Assembly: GCA_023333565.1 (NCBI GenBank)
Contig: JAJKFH010002114.1
Coordinates: 1-64,000 of the forward strand
Reading direction: 5' to 3'
DNA from: Puffinus mauretanicus
Lineage: Eukaryota > Chordata > Aves > Procellariiformes > Procellariidae
DNA: 64,000 bases
Shown: positions 50,400 to 61,720 of the stretch, one piece after another
How positions within the stretch are numbered: the stretch's first letter is position 1
Layout: the number at the start of each line of letters is the position of its first letter
The notes under the pieces: generated by a model
Told to the model about the DNA's origin: nothing
What the model saw: the letters and a program-made list of their open reading frames with translations, nothing else
Database searches by the model: none
Translations under genes and position numbers: made by a program

Positions 50400-52450
50400 C
50401 GAAGTGTACTTGTGCCTTAGGAAAGAGGCAAGACAAGTTAAGCAAAATTAGTCAAAATACAAGCAGAAGGTTGTAACGAAATATGTTACTTTAATTATTA
50501 AGAACTTTTCAAAATCGATGATAACCCAAAAAAGCCCACGTTAGTACAAGGACACAGCTTTCACAGGATTGTGTATGGGGAAGCATTTGGAGGGGTGGGA
50601 GTACGAGCTGTGCCTTGCTGATGAGCGTTGTTTAGACTCATCCCCCTTTGGTGGTGAACTCCCAGTCATCGTGCAGACTGAGAACGCAGCTAGCCGTCTC
50701 TGGGGGTACTGATCTTCAGCACTGGAGTCTCTTACTGTCCTTTCCGTTAAGATATATTGTTGCATATACCAGTACATACCATAATAATTTTCATTACTAA
50801 ACTAGACATTGCTCCTTGAAGCATTTAGGACCATGATAGGTCCTAGGTTAATCTTTAATTAATGCTTTGCCCTGATGTAAGTTTAAAAAGAAAAAAAGCT
50901 TGAGCAATTTCTTTCTGTTTTTTACTGCTTCAGTGTTTTCCCTGTGCATCTCGTTGCCTGGCAGACAGGAATGGTTTAGCATTGTTTCGAAATAGAGTGT
51001 TAGAAAAATGATTTTGTCTAAGCCTTGCTGCAAGGAAGTGAAAGTGCTGAGATGTGAACAGCGGGTTGACGGGGGGGGAAGTAGAGTTTGTTCTATGGCA
51101 AATCTCCCCCAAAATACAAAAAAATCATCCCAGCTCAGCTACGTGGGTATGCCCTGGTTCTCTGCCTGTATCCCCTGCAGAGGAGAGCTGGGTGTTTGAG
51201 AGGCAGAAACAAAATCACTGTTGGTTTCCCGTTGCAGCTTGTTTTTACTCCAAAGTTTCAGTTTTGCTTCTTGCTTCAGTTGGTGTACTGAAGACGTGAT
51301 GAAGAAGAACTTTGATCTACAAATGAAAAAACTTCCTGCACTTATTGAGAAGAAGAAAAGCGTGCGGGTCTTTCCCCTCTTTTCCACCCTACTTTATCAA
51401 GCCTTGTTAGAGAAGAGATGCTGATCCGCGTTTACAGATCAGGTGTGTGCGTGGCGGGGGATATCTTCCCCCTCCCTAATGTCCCACAGGGGTCTGAAAA
51501 AAAGAAACTGACTTAGTCCGATTTTTTTCCAGAAAGTAGAAGGACTGTCACATCACAAAGGATGGTGTGTTGTACACGATGGGGCTGGGCAGGGGAAATG
51601 GTCTTGTGTGCTTAATATGGGATCATTTTAGTAGTACCTCCAGGACTCATTCCCTTGGGAGACTTCAAAAAGCGATAAAAACTAAACAAGAACACTTAAC
51701 AGACAGTTTGCTCCACCCCTCTTCCGTACCGAGAGCTCTTAAAAATGTACTTGCCTATTTGTGGAGCGAATGGCTTCTCATCCACTGTCGGTGGGCAACG
51801 GGCAGAGCAGTCCGCTGTGCTTCTGAAGTGATATGGCCCTTTAAAGCAGCAGGGCTCGGGAAATGCTCTCTCCCCACCTTCCTGTCAGAGATCCGGAAGC
51901 ATCTACTAAATTAGGGCACAAAAAGCCTTTTGCTTGCATAATTTTTCCTCCAGAAAGTTTCAGTCATTGACTTGAGTCAGCTTGTGCTGATCTGTTACAG
52001 TGGCTGTGGATAACTTACTTAACTTGTTCTACAGATGTATCATTCCTATGATATTTGTTTCATTTCCAGGGTGGTTCTGGTTTTCACTTATACTTCTGAT
52101 CTGTAAGGATGAGGAACAGTGTGTTCTGGTTTAGGATTTCACTAAACCTGTGAGAGCACTAACTAATCAGGTGTGGTGCAAACAAGGGGACAATATTATG
52201 TTACTGGAGGCACTTCCATTAACTTGTACTGGCCAGTGATGCACACGCGTTTCCATGCTTTATGGCTCGTTAGTAGCAGAGGGTTTGTGCGGTACCCTGC
52301 GAAGGGATCCATGCAGTGCGCTGCAAGCTCTTTGCTTTACTGCGATCCGTCACTTGGTGGGCTTGCAGTTGCCATCTAGTATTCATTTGCCATGCCTTGT
52401 TTAAAAGCAAAACCTGTCCATGTAAAAATTCAAGAATCAAACACAAGTTT
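50400..52450. other. GSDMA upstream region, no gene seen
   Basis: Moderately AT-rich intergenic DNA between GSDMA and the 3' end of ORMDL3. It should hold the GSDMA promoter and leader exon, but no clear CpG island or TATA box is visible. In mammals LRRC3C lies between GSDMA and ORMDL3; its coding region is a single long exon with leucine-rich repeats, and no such frame is present here. Confidence 0.5.
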
Positions 52451-52466
52451 TTACATGAATACTTAC

Positions 52467-52525
52467 TTTATTAGTTTCTCTTAGAATACTGTACAAAGGA
52501 GTAATAAAAATATTCACACTTTATT
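52467..52525 (-). terminator. Distal minus-strand poly(A) signals
   Basis: Two TTTATT words (52520-52525 and 52467-52472) give AATAAA twice within 60 bases on the minus strand. ORMDL3 is the nearest upstream gene on that strand. Confidence 0.45.
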
Positions 52526-53952
52526 TTAGAAAGTTCTACGTGAGACTTCTGTATACACAGCAAAAAGAAGGGCTACTGGAAAAAAACCCTAAAACTTTGT
52601 ACAATGTCAGAATGTTCCATTAAAAAAAAAAACCAACTAATTTAGCTCACTTAAACTGATCCAAGGAGGATACGTATACACACACACACTTGCATGCTTA
52701 AAAGATACTATAGGCAATGGTAAAGCAACGTAAGTCACAATGAGAAATATTAATATGTTAACAATGGTAACCAGCTGCTGTCCCCTTTTCAAGGGCCAGT
52801 ACCATGCTTCTAATAAAACAAACAACGAATTAAACAATGATTAAAAAAAAAAGGTACTTGGGAATTATTAGCCCTAGATCTCAGGCTTTTTTTTTTTAAA
52901 GGCTTTTTCCTGCAAAGGGTTGGACTGTATGACATCCTGTTAGCTATGTTAAACGAATCACAAGACAGGATCCCTAATTCAGAAGCATCAAGCTGTTAGT
53001 ACTTGATTGTTTTCTGACTTTCCTGGTGCAGTGACTGCCGTACTGTGGGAATACGTGTGGTCTTCACGGTGGCTTAGAAGAGGCTTTGCCCAGGACAAGA
53101 TGGGGCAGAGAGCTTCTGCCAGTGCCTGTGAACGGTTCAAGTGGTGGGTTTTCAAAAGCTTTTCTCCTTCGCCATTCATGGCAGAACAAAAAAGAAAAGC
53201 ATTTTAAGTACCTACTTATCTGGTAATTGTTCCTCAGTCACTGGACGAGCCCAACGGAGCCCAAACTCCAGCTGAGTTTGCCCTAGTCACTATACAGGAA
53301 GCCAGTACAAGTTTGAGAAGAAAATCTGTCAAGTGTGATGTGATCAAAATCCCATTTAAAATCAGTAACAATCAATTATCTCCTTCACACAGGTACTTGG
53401 AGAAAATTCTACAGTCTAAAAGAATGAATGGACAGTCTTTGCGCTCACATTCTGCTTCTCCACGCAAAAGGTAGGCTTCACCCTTGGATCACTGCGCGTA
53501 CGTGTCTGAAAGTTCCTCATCCTGCCCACGCTGTCCCGATCTCCCTTTTCTCGGCAATGAGTAATCCCATGGGAGTGTTAGTGTTTTGACTATGCTCTTT
53601 ATTGTTTGTGTGCAAGATTAGCCTTTGAGTGCTGAACTCGCTTCTGTATGAATTTAACAAACACAAATAAACCAGAAGTGGTTTCAGTACGGAGTTCCAG
53701 GAGACCCAGAACTGTCTCTGTTACTTCCACACCACTGCAGTGGTGGTTTCCAAGTGGAAAATTCATCGGGTACCGCTCGCTCCTGTGACAGCAACAGGAA
53801 GGAGCCACGCAACTGGCGCATGAGGGTGGCTCAACCAGCAGCACCCAAAACTCTTTCACTTAAAACTACCTCAGGTACACCTAACAAGTAGCAATTGTGA
53901 CTGTGGTTTAATTACAATTAACTTATGATTTCTGTTCTATTTTTGGTTAATT

Positions 53953-53997
53953 CTGATACCTTCCTTAAGACGGGATCTTAAGGAAGATATTATCAGA
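53953..53997. repeat. Long inverted repeat (hairpin) in ORMDL3 3' region
   Basis: CTTCCTTAAGA (53960-53970) and its exact reverse complement (53976-53986) flank a five-base loop CGGGA. Outer arms CTGATA (53953-53958) and TATCAG (53992-53997) also pair, giving a stem of 17 pairs with one small bulge. If the distal poly(A) site is used it would be part of ORMDL3 mRNA. Confidence 0.85.
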
Positions 53998-55649
53998 CAT
54001 ATAATTGTTCAAATAATTATTAATCTTATGTAGATACTTAACACGCCACATTATTAACATGAAATCTTTCTTCAACTCTCTCGCTTCTTTCCATATTTCT
54101 CCAGTTTTCATTTATGTTTCCCTTGATTGGATTAACTGTATGAGTCCAAGTTAACTTAAGTTATTCTGTGGCAAAAATGCTATCCCTGTGTTGTAAAGAA
54201 TGTCATTTGCCATGTAACACATCTGTTTTTGTAACGGCTATTTTAATCATTTGTGTGAACAAGGTAAATCAGAAAAGCTTACTATTATAATTAAGGCTTT
54301 GCCTAACAAGAAGTTTTAGACTTCAGGTTTTAAAAACTGCCTTTTTGAGAAGTTTATAATCTCATTCTGTTTTACAGTTGATCTTTAATTTAACAAAACA
54401 GAACCAGATGTCCATAGTGTCAGTTAAGAGCACAAACAACATGTTCAAACCCTCAGCTGCTGTAATGCCAAGGCCTTCAAGGAAACAGTGTGAAGTGCTG
54501 TACTTCTGACCCCTCCCTTCAATTTATGTTTATGCTAAAAATATCAAAACTGCTTTGACTTTGTGTAATGTGCATATACTTAGAAATAATCAGTATATGT
54601 TTGTCTATATAGGAGTAATGTTTTTAAGCATCTAGTGACTGTTTCTGTTGCAAAAAAGTTGATGTTTTTCCCCTCATATTCTACCAAAATAAATAGTTAT
54701 TTTTCCTTCCTCCGGAGATTTACCACTGGCATGTAAGTTGCCCCTGTGGTCAGACATTCAGATCTGTTAAGCAACATGCAGTCTGCATTACAGATACAGC
54801 CTTAGCCATCCTGCTAAGGACAGATGCTGCGGCTCTGAGGGCAGTGGTCTTTCCGTAAGTGTTCTGGGCATTGACGCTGTTGATTTCTTAGTCATTTCAA
54901 AGGTATTTAGCTGATTGATGAAATACCTCTATTTTGAAAACAGTATTTTTTTTCAAAAGTCATTGTCTAGTAGCTTAAAGAGTATATTAGCTTTAGGGTA
55001 TATAGTACCTTAACTAAAGCAGCAGTCCTTATGTCATGGTGGTTAAAACGTTTAACCCCCCCATCAAGTAAATTGCACATCTGTCAAACTCCCTTGCTGG
55101 AGAACAGCACTCGGGTATCAAGCCAGACTCTCTTCTCTTTCTACCTTTTTGAAAACTTCCTTTCACTTAAAATATTTCCACTTTTCAAACATATTAGGTA
55201 ATGATTCTCTATGCATTCCAGCAGCCCGCTGAGGTACACTAAATGTTTTTCCCTTCTCTGCAGCAGTCCGATAGTAAGTCTGAGATAGAGAAGTAAAGCA
55301 GCTTGCCTAAAATTATGCATGGAGTAGTACTAGATCTTATATGCAAACCTGAAGTTCCCCATCCATATCCTATGCTCAGAGCATCAAACAGAACTCAACA
55401 ATATCCACTATGACCTCTAAAGCTAGAATTGGCTAATGCAGGAACAAAAATAGCATATTTAAAATGTTTATACCATTGTCAAAAGTGTGAGACAATATAA
55501 GCACTAAGATAACAAAAATACAGGCTTTCATGAGTTTACAGGGGAAGCATGAGGAAAAACACATTTCATCCGGCACACCAAAAGAAAAACCGATTGCTTT
55601 GAACAGTAGAAAGCTATCTCAGCCAGGAAACCTGAATCTACAAACCTAC

Positions 55650-55655
55650 TTTATT
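55650..55655 (-). terminator. ORMDL3: Proximal ORMDL3 poly(A) signal
   Basis: TTTATT on the plus strand, AATAAA on the minus strand, about 1.3 kb after the ORMDL3 stop, which fits the usual 3' UTR length of this gene. Confidence 0.5.
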
Positions 55656-56963
55656 TAGGTGGTAACTTTATGGGAAAAAGGCTCAATTTTGTTCCTATAC
55701 TAAATAATCTATTATCTTCAGCGACCCATTGCATCCTTCTGTTGGTCAATTCAGTCTGCCGCTGGTGCTGCTCGTTAGTATGGCTCTCCTGCAGCTCCCT
55801 CACCCTTGCCAGTGATGACCTGAGGGTCAGGGGACGCTGCCGCAGCACTTGTGCGTGGAGCGGAGCGACAGACTTCCAGGTAAGCCAGAAATGAAATGCT
55901 CGCTTGCCTTGAGTCAGATACTGAGTTAAGTCCACTGGCAAATCCCAGTAACATGTACACAGACTTAAGAGACCAAGGAGCTGGACCGAGGAGAAAAATT
56001 CCAATTACAGTCACTAACTGATTATAGCAAGCAGCCATCCATCTCTCTTTTGGCCTACACCTCTCAGTCTTCAGCTTCTCTCATGCTTGTGCAGTCTCCA
56101 TGTACCAAGTAGCTCAGTGGCATTTGTTGTCGATCGTTAAAATGACCTGCGCCCCAGTCCTTGATCCAAATGCTTGTGCTGCCTGAGCGCTCAGTGTCAC
56201 TTAAAAATTAGCGGTTTGGGGTGGGGAGCATAGTTACCCAGATAGATTCTGGAATAAGCTGAAAATAACAAGTATGATTTAGGATCTACTGACCTTTTCC
56301 CTGAACCACACGAGTGGTACCATAGAAAACTGAAAGCTTTGCCAAATTGCAGATCATTCCTTCCTGTACTGTTTTTAGTAAAAGAACTTCCTTTCTCAGT
56401 GGCGTAAAAGATTGCAAAATAAAAATCTGTCATTCTCTTTCCCCTCCCACTCCCCCGCCCGAAAATGGAACTCAAACCCTGAAACAATCAAGTATTGGGA
56501 AAGTCTGGCTGTATCCCTTTGAATTTCCCCCACATATCGCTTAAAGCACCTAGCTTCAGAAAGCGAAATATATTTTAAAGTGCATTTACCACAGCAATAG
56601 TACCAGCACTAAAAGCTTTACCTCTCATCCCTATTCTCGTCATTCAGTGTCTGGGATAGATGAAAATCTTCCCCAGAATTCATTCTCTGTACCTGGAAGT
56701 CTCAGTGTATCTGCATCTATTTGACACTGGAATAAAAGAAATCCAGCATCATGCATCCTGCTCCGCGCTAAACTCTACTCTGGAGCTTGTTTAGATTTAT
56801 TGGGCATGAGGATCCAGCATGCGGTATATGTCTATTGGATACTGCATTTAAACAGCCGCTGTGAAATTTTATCCCAGTGTGCGTGGGGGTGAAGAAACAG
56901 GACTAGAGAGAAGGAACTTGCCCCTCTCCCCTGCTTCTCTTCAATTCACTCCAGCCACGCAGT

Positions 56964-59036
56964 TCAGTACTTGTTGATCCCAAAGATCCGGACTCCATGA
57001 AACTGAGGCAGTTTGGGGATCAGGACGCTCATAAGGGAGATGGTGTTGATTATGAAGTGTATCCGGTCATACTTTGTGTAAAAGCTGGTTAGAAAATACC
57101 TGGAAAGGAGGGGAACAGAGAGAGGGGGAACCTGAATTATAGCACTTCGTGTTTTTATTTCCCAGGACAGCGCGTGCAGCAGAAGCATTGATGGGCGCAG
57201 GCGCGTGAGGCAGCCCAGCTGCCCCGAAGTACTCACAGGACGATGGGCATGATGGTCAGGAACTTGCGCGATGCCGTGAACTGCACGCCGTAGTCCATCT
57301 GCTCCCAGTGCGTGAGCAGCCGAGCCTTCCCCTGGTCCGGAGTCTCGAAAGGAGTTCCTTTCACGGTATGTAGGAAGATGTACATACTCTGTAGCAAATA
57401 CAAATGCAGTGTGAAGTGCACACAGTGTTCTCTACGCGCCACGCCACCAGAAACGTTCAACTTCGTTGTGCGAGCTTGCACCAGCGCACTGTTCCGCTAG
57501 AGGGACGCAGCGTCGCTGCTGGAAAACGCGCAGCGGCTAACGAAGCAGCGAGAGTTAGGGAGGAAGGCCGCTAGCCAGGGCTAGCTCGGGCTTGGCTGTT
57601 ACACGTGAGGCCTCTCGTTCAGCTCCTGGGCGTGAGCCAAGAAGGTGGTTGCAAGATTACAGCACGCAGATCTCTGGGATCAGGAGATTACCGTGGACTC
57701 GCTCTACCGTGCAACAGCAATGCTAAATGCTTTCTAAAAAAGTAGAGCTGTAGGCAGTGAGGGTCTGTTACCGCTCTGGCTGCGAGTTAACCTCTTGAAG
57801 TGGGATACAAGTCACAGATAAACAGCAAGTGCCTGGCTACATCACGTGCCTCTTAAGTACAGCCATTGCTGGCCTTTAAACTCCTTTCTGTTCCCAGGAC
57901 CCAATCGTTTAAGCTGCCAGAGAGGGGAAGGAGCTGGATGAAAAGCATGCAGCTTCTCAACTGAGCCCCGAGCGCTCTAGTTGGTGGTTTTGTGCGGGGT
58001 TTCTTTCCACTAGCGACATCAATAACACCCCAACAAGGGTGTCATTTTTGTCCCTGGAATATTCTTGGGCTGAGATGTTGTTTAAAATAAAGGATACAAA
58101 ATTGATTGTGGCACCTCTGAAGTGTTTTGTCCCCTATGCCTGAGGGTGCACGGCTGCCGAGAGGTCTGCTCCTCCGCTCTAGGACCCAAGCGTGCCAAGA
58201 CTCGTGCAGTGGGATGGTGGGGTCACAAAAGTGAGCAGTTAAACACAGCAGCTTCTGGCATCACAAGGAACCCCCTGGGTGCCCTGCACACCCGGAATGG
58301 GCATCTGTTGACATGTGCTGTGCTTACTTGTGCACCCCTAGCACAGCACTCTGACACCCGTTCATTTGGGTCCCTGATCCTTAGAAGGGGAGAATCTGCT
58401 TCTGGACTAATCTTTTACTTTAAGCAGAACAAAGTTTGCATTTTAATCTTGGTGGTGTTTTTTTTTTTTTAAAAAACTCTCATGAGGCCAATCCAGGTTG
58501 TATCAACCGAAGTAGAAACTGTCATGCCAGCTTCTGTGGCCTGTCACAGCTATTCTTCTGTTAAGGGGACATGACAAAGGGACTTACCCTGCAGGCAAAT
58601 GAATTCAGTGTCCCCTCTGAGCAGCCTCACCAGATGTTTGCTGTCTCATCAGTACCTAGGCTGGATTTAAATATATGACCTAGAGGCAAAGGTGCAGTCT
58701 GAGGGGTGGAAGTTGAGTAACTTAGCCTGCATCTTTGGAAATACAGAGAAGGGAATTGTTTCAACAAGAATCTTGCTAGATTGCTCTCAAAAAAACAGCT
58801 GGTGCTTGAGAGATTACCTCTCCGTGCCCCAGGAAGTCAAGCCAGCCACGCTGTTCCCTTACCATGTTGTGAATGATGTTGGTAAGAGTCCAAACCACAG
58901 GAACGCTGAAGAAGGGGATGCTCAGGAGTACAACATGCAGCAGGCCAATTCCAAGGACGTAGGACAACCAGATGCCCCGGCTGTTCATGACACGGGTGTT
59001 GGGATTCACCTCGCTGTGTGCTGTTCCCACGTTCAT
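56964..59036 (-). CDS. ORMDL3: ORMDL sphingolipid biosynthesis regulator 3, complete
   Basis: Small multipass ER membrane protein that binds and restrains serine palmitoyltransferase, the first enzyme of sphingolipid synthesis. Coding exons (minus): 59036-58863, 57388-57237, 57099-56964, GT-AG and in frame, giving 153 aa, exactly the family length. It starts [20 protein letters not shown] and ends [14 protein letters not shown], almost identical to mammalian ORMDL3. Hydrophobic segments fall near residues 22-65 and 95-145. The ATG exon begins at 59063 after a TTAGTTTCAG acceptor, so a non-coding first exon lies upstream, probably in the CpG island at 63.7 kb. It is on the same strand as GSDMA, whereas the two are divergent in mammals. 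Confidence 0.97.
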
Positions 59037-60839
59037 GTTGGCTCTTGTGTCAGACGGGCACCCCTGAAACTAAAGCAGAGTCAGGTCAGTACTTCAGATT
59101 GCGTCTAAATTACTCAGGTAAGCACAGCAGGGGTCGAGCACTGTCTTGCTGTTAAGCAAACCTGAAATCTGTTGTTTGCTATAAAAATCACAAGTCAGTT
59201 CATTTCTCTGCACCTCATTATTTCCATTCGTAGAGCTGACATTTCTGAGGGGAAGCTAAATCCGGGCGCAGTTAAGATTTGGGAATAATGTTTGGGAAGC
59301 CTGTCTGTGACAGAAGCTACTTGTGATCTGCTGAAATGCTATCCTGGAACCAAGAAGTCAAGGTTCAATCCTGTGATTGCCTGACAAGACTCAAACGAAT
59401 ACTTTTAAGCACTTTTTAAATCATCATCACAGTGTTAATCATGGAAGCACTCAGCACATGAAGCTTCTGACATGTCTATGGGTTCAGCATACCCTAAACT
59501 CAAAAAGAAAATGCAAGTATTTGCAGAGTAAAGGCATGGCAGCTCTGTATCAACAGATCTCCTAATTAGTTCAACTAAATTAACAGGGTTCTGCATGGCT
59601 CTAGAGGTTTGCTGGTCTCCTGGTCTGGCTTATGTGTTTTGCCTTCTAATTTAAGACTTACGAGGGGGGGGAAGAAAGTAACAAAAAAATTATTCCACAG
59701 GGAAAGAGAGAGATTCTTCTTGAGGAACATAAAAAGTTAGAGATAACACGGAAAAATGCATTAGGAGGATATTTCGGTAGCAAGAGCTGCAGAGGAGATG
59801 GCTCTTCCCCTACCTGGAAGGAACAGCTGCCATGTAGGAGGAATACAGAGAGATGTTTTTCTAAACAATACCAGGAAGGCGAGGAAGCAAGACTGTGTCA
59901 TCCCCTCAGAGCAAGTCTTTGGAGTGGCGCCCTATGGACAGCGCAGGTATCGGAGTGGCTTTTTGGACTGCCGCACTGGTAGCGGCAGCAGTATCGGTCA
60001 TTATCGGTATTAAGGCTTTCTGGGAAGATGAGAGCTCTGGTTTACCTGTTTCCAGGGATTACAGGAAACGGCACAAATCAGAACCGCTGTAAAGCTGAGT
60101 ATCTTTACACTGAGATCAGGGAAGTTCTTGCATAAAATCATCTGTGTCCGTGTCCCACGGAAACGTAGTTTCATTAGGTAATACGGTCTGTCCCTCCTTG
60201 TACGGAGGACCCCAAGGCGAGGGCTGTTTCCTGATGTCTAGCCTTGTGTTTTTGCTGCTTTGGTTCCCACAGCTGGAAGACGGCGTTGCTGTTCTCTCTA
60301 GCTCTCACAGTCTTCGGTCTCGGGAGGCGAGTCCGAGCCAGATCTAACATTACGCGCTCTATGTCGCTGCCAGCTGTTCCAGGTTCCCTCGCAGAGTGCT
60401 GGGCCTGGCTTGTTTCAGAAGCTGGCGCTCTCCCTTGTTCCTGCCCAGGGCTAGGACACAAAGCGAACGCTTGACTCCGCAGCTCCTGGGACGCTCGCTG
60501 TAACTTCCAAACCTCTTTCAACTGCACAGGCGGCTGTTGCTCGATGTTGCAGGCAGCTCTGGAGAGGCAGGGCTGCGAGGTGAACTGAACAGATGCTCGC
60601 TTACCTCTGCTACCCAGGTGTCAATCAGGGGGCTTATATCTGGAGGAGGTTTTTGTTACCAGAAAAGAGGCTTGCAGGTCTGCGGAGTGCTCGTTTTCTT
60701 GTCACCCATCTCCTGGGTCAAAGGATATCGGCTACTGGATATTCCAGAGAAAAGCCTGAAGCTTGGTCTGGAAGCAGGACTTTGAGCCAGAGTTCAGCAC
60801 TTCAGTCCTAGCAGGGGGAGCAACTCCATCCTCAATCTG

Positions 60840-61330
60840 GTGCAATTCCTAAGGGCTTTCAGAAGGGAATCTAGGGGTTGCAGTGAAGCATAACATGAGT
60901 CAAAAAAGTCATATTGTTGCAACAAAAAAAAAGCAAACACCCCCGTGGAATGCATAAACAGGAGTGCTGTTTGCCAGACATAGGAAATAATTCTCCCAGA
61001 TAGTGGTAAGGCCTCAGCTAGAATACTGCGAGGAGCTGGAGGGAGTCCAGGGGAGAGCAGTGAGAATGAGCAGAGGTGTAGGAAAAACATGACCTGCAAG
61101 GACAGATTGAAGGAAACGGGTTTGTTTAGTCTAGAGAACACTGGAGAGAGGCGTGAGGGAATAGTCCTGAAACACGTAACAGATAGCTGCACGGAGAAGG
61201 GAGACAAATTGTGCAGTGGCGTTAACTGCACAACTGAGACTCGGAGCAACTCGATAGTGCAGAAGGACTGATGGTGGAATGGACTGCCCACGGAAAGTGA
61301 TTGGAGGCTTTAAAAGCAAGTTTCATAAAC
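60840..61330 (+). mobile_element. Diverged CR1-like LINE fragment
   Basis: The sequence follows the order of phrases in the 3' end of bird CR1 elements: GGTAAGGCCTCAGCTAGAATACTG, GGAGGGAGTCCAGGGGAGAGCAGTGA, TTGTTTAGTCTAGAGAACACTGGAGAGAGGCGTGAGGGAATAGTC, and GGTGGAATGGACTGCCCACGGAAAGTGATTGGAGGCTTTAAAAG. Identity is low, so it is an ancient copy. No reading frame survives. Confidence 0.6.
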
Positions 61331-61639
61331 ATTTAAAAAATTAAGATTACTCTTTGGAATGGGGGGTTGACGAGGTGGCCTCTTCAGGCCCTCTCCTTGA
61401 AAGGATGCTGTTATCCAAAGGCTACAGAAGCTAGCAGACCTTCCTGCAAGCCCTAGAGCTAGGGGTGCACCCTGCCTGTGTAGTAATGAAGTGCAATTTC
61501 CATTTGAGGACAACCAGGAGTGTAATTTTCAAAAACTAATAAGCAACTTCTACTTGGTCCCCTCTGCAAACGAGGGCAGTTGCAAACCTGCAGCTGGGTG
61601 GCAAAGGGCCAAACTTAGAAGCCATATGTGAAGCAATTC

Positions 61640-61720
61640 TGCTCCCTGTGCCTCAGTTTCCTTGCTTGTAAAAATGTGGAGTAGATGGGTGAAATGCTAG
61701 AACGTACAAGAGGCTAATTC
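61640..61720 (+). mobile_element. MIR-like SINE fragment
   Basis: CCTGTGCCTCAGTTTCCTTGCTTGTAAAAATGTGGAGTAGATGGGTGAAATG resembles the MIR core CTGAGCCTCAGTTTCCTCATCTGTAAAATGGGG. It is short and diverged. Confidence 0.5.

Larger units (their letters stand above)
52450..56963 (-). other. ORMDL3: ORMDL3 3' UTR (proximal part) and possible distal extension
   Basis: AT-rich, gene-free stretch directly after the ORMDL3 stop. On the minus strand AATAAA occurs at 55655-55650, giving a 3' UTR of about 1.3 kb, close to the mammalian length. Two more, at 52525-52520 and 52472-52467, sit in a stretch that looks like a true mRNA end and would extend the UTR to about 4.5 kb. I see no coding exon in it. Confidence 0.45.
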
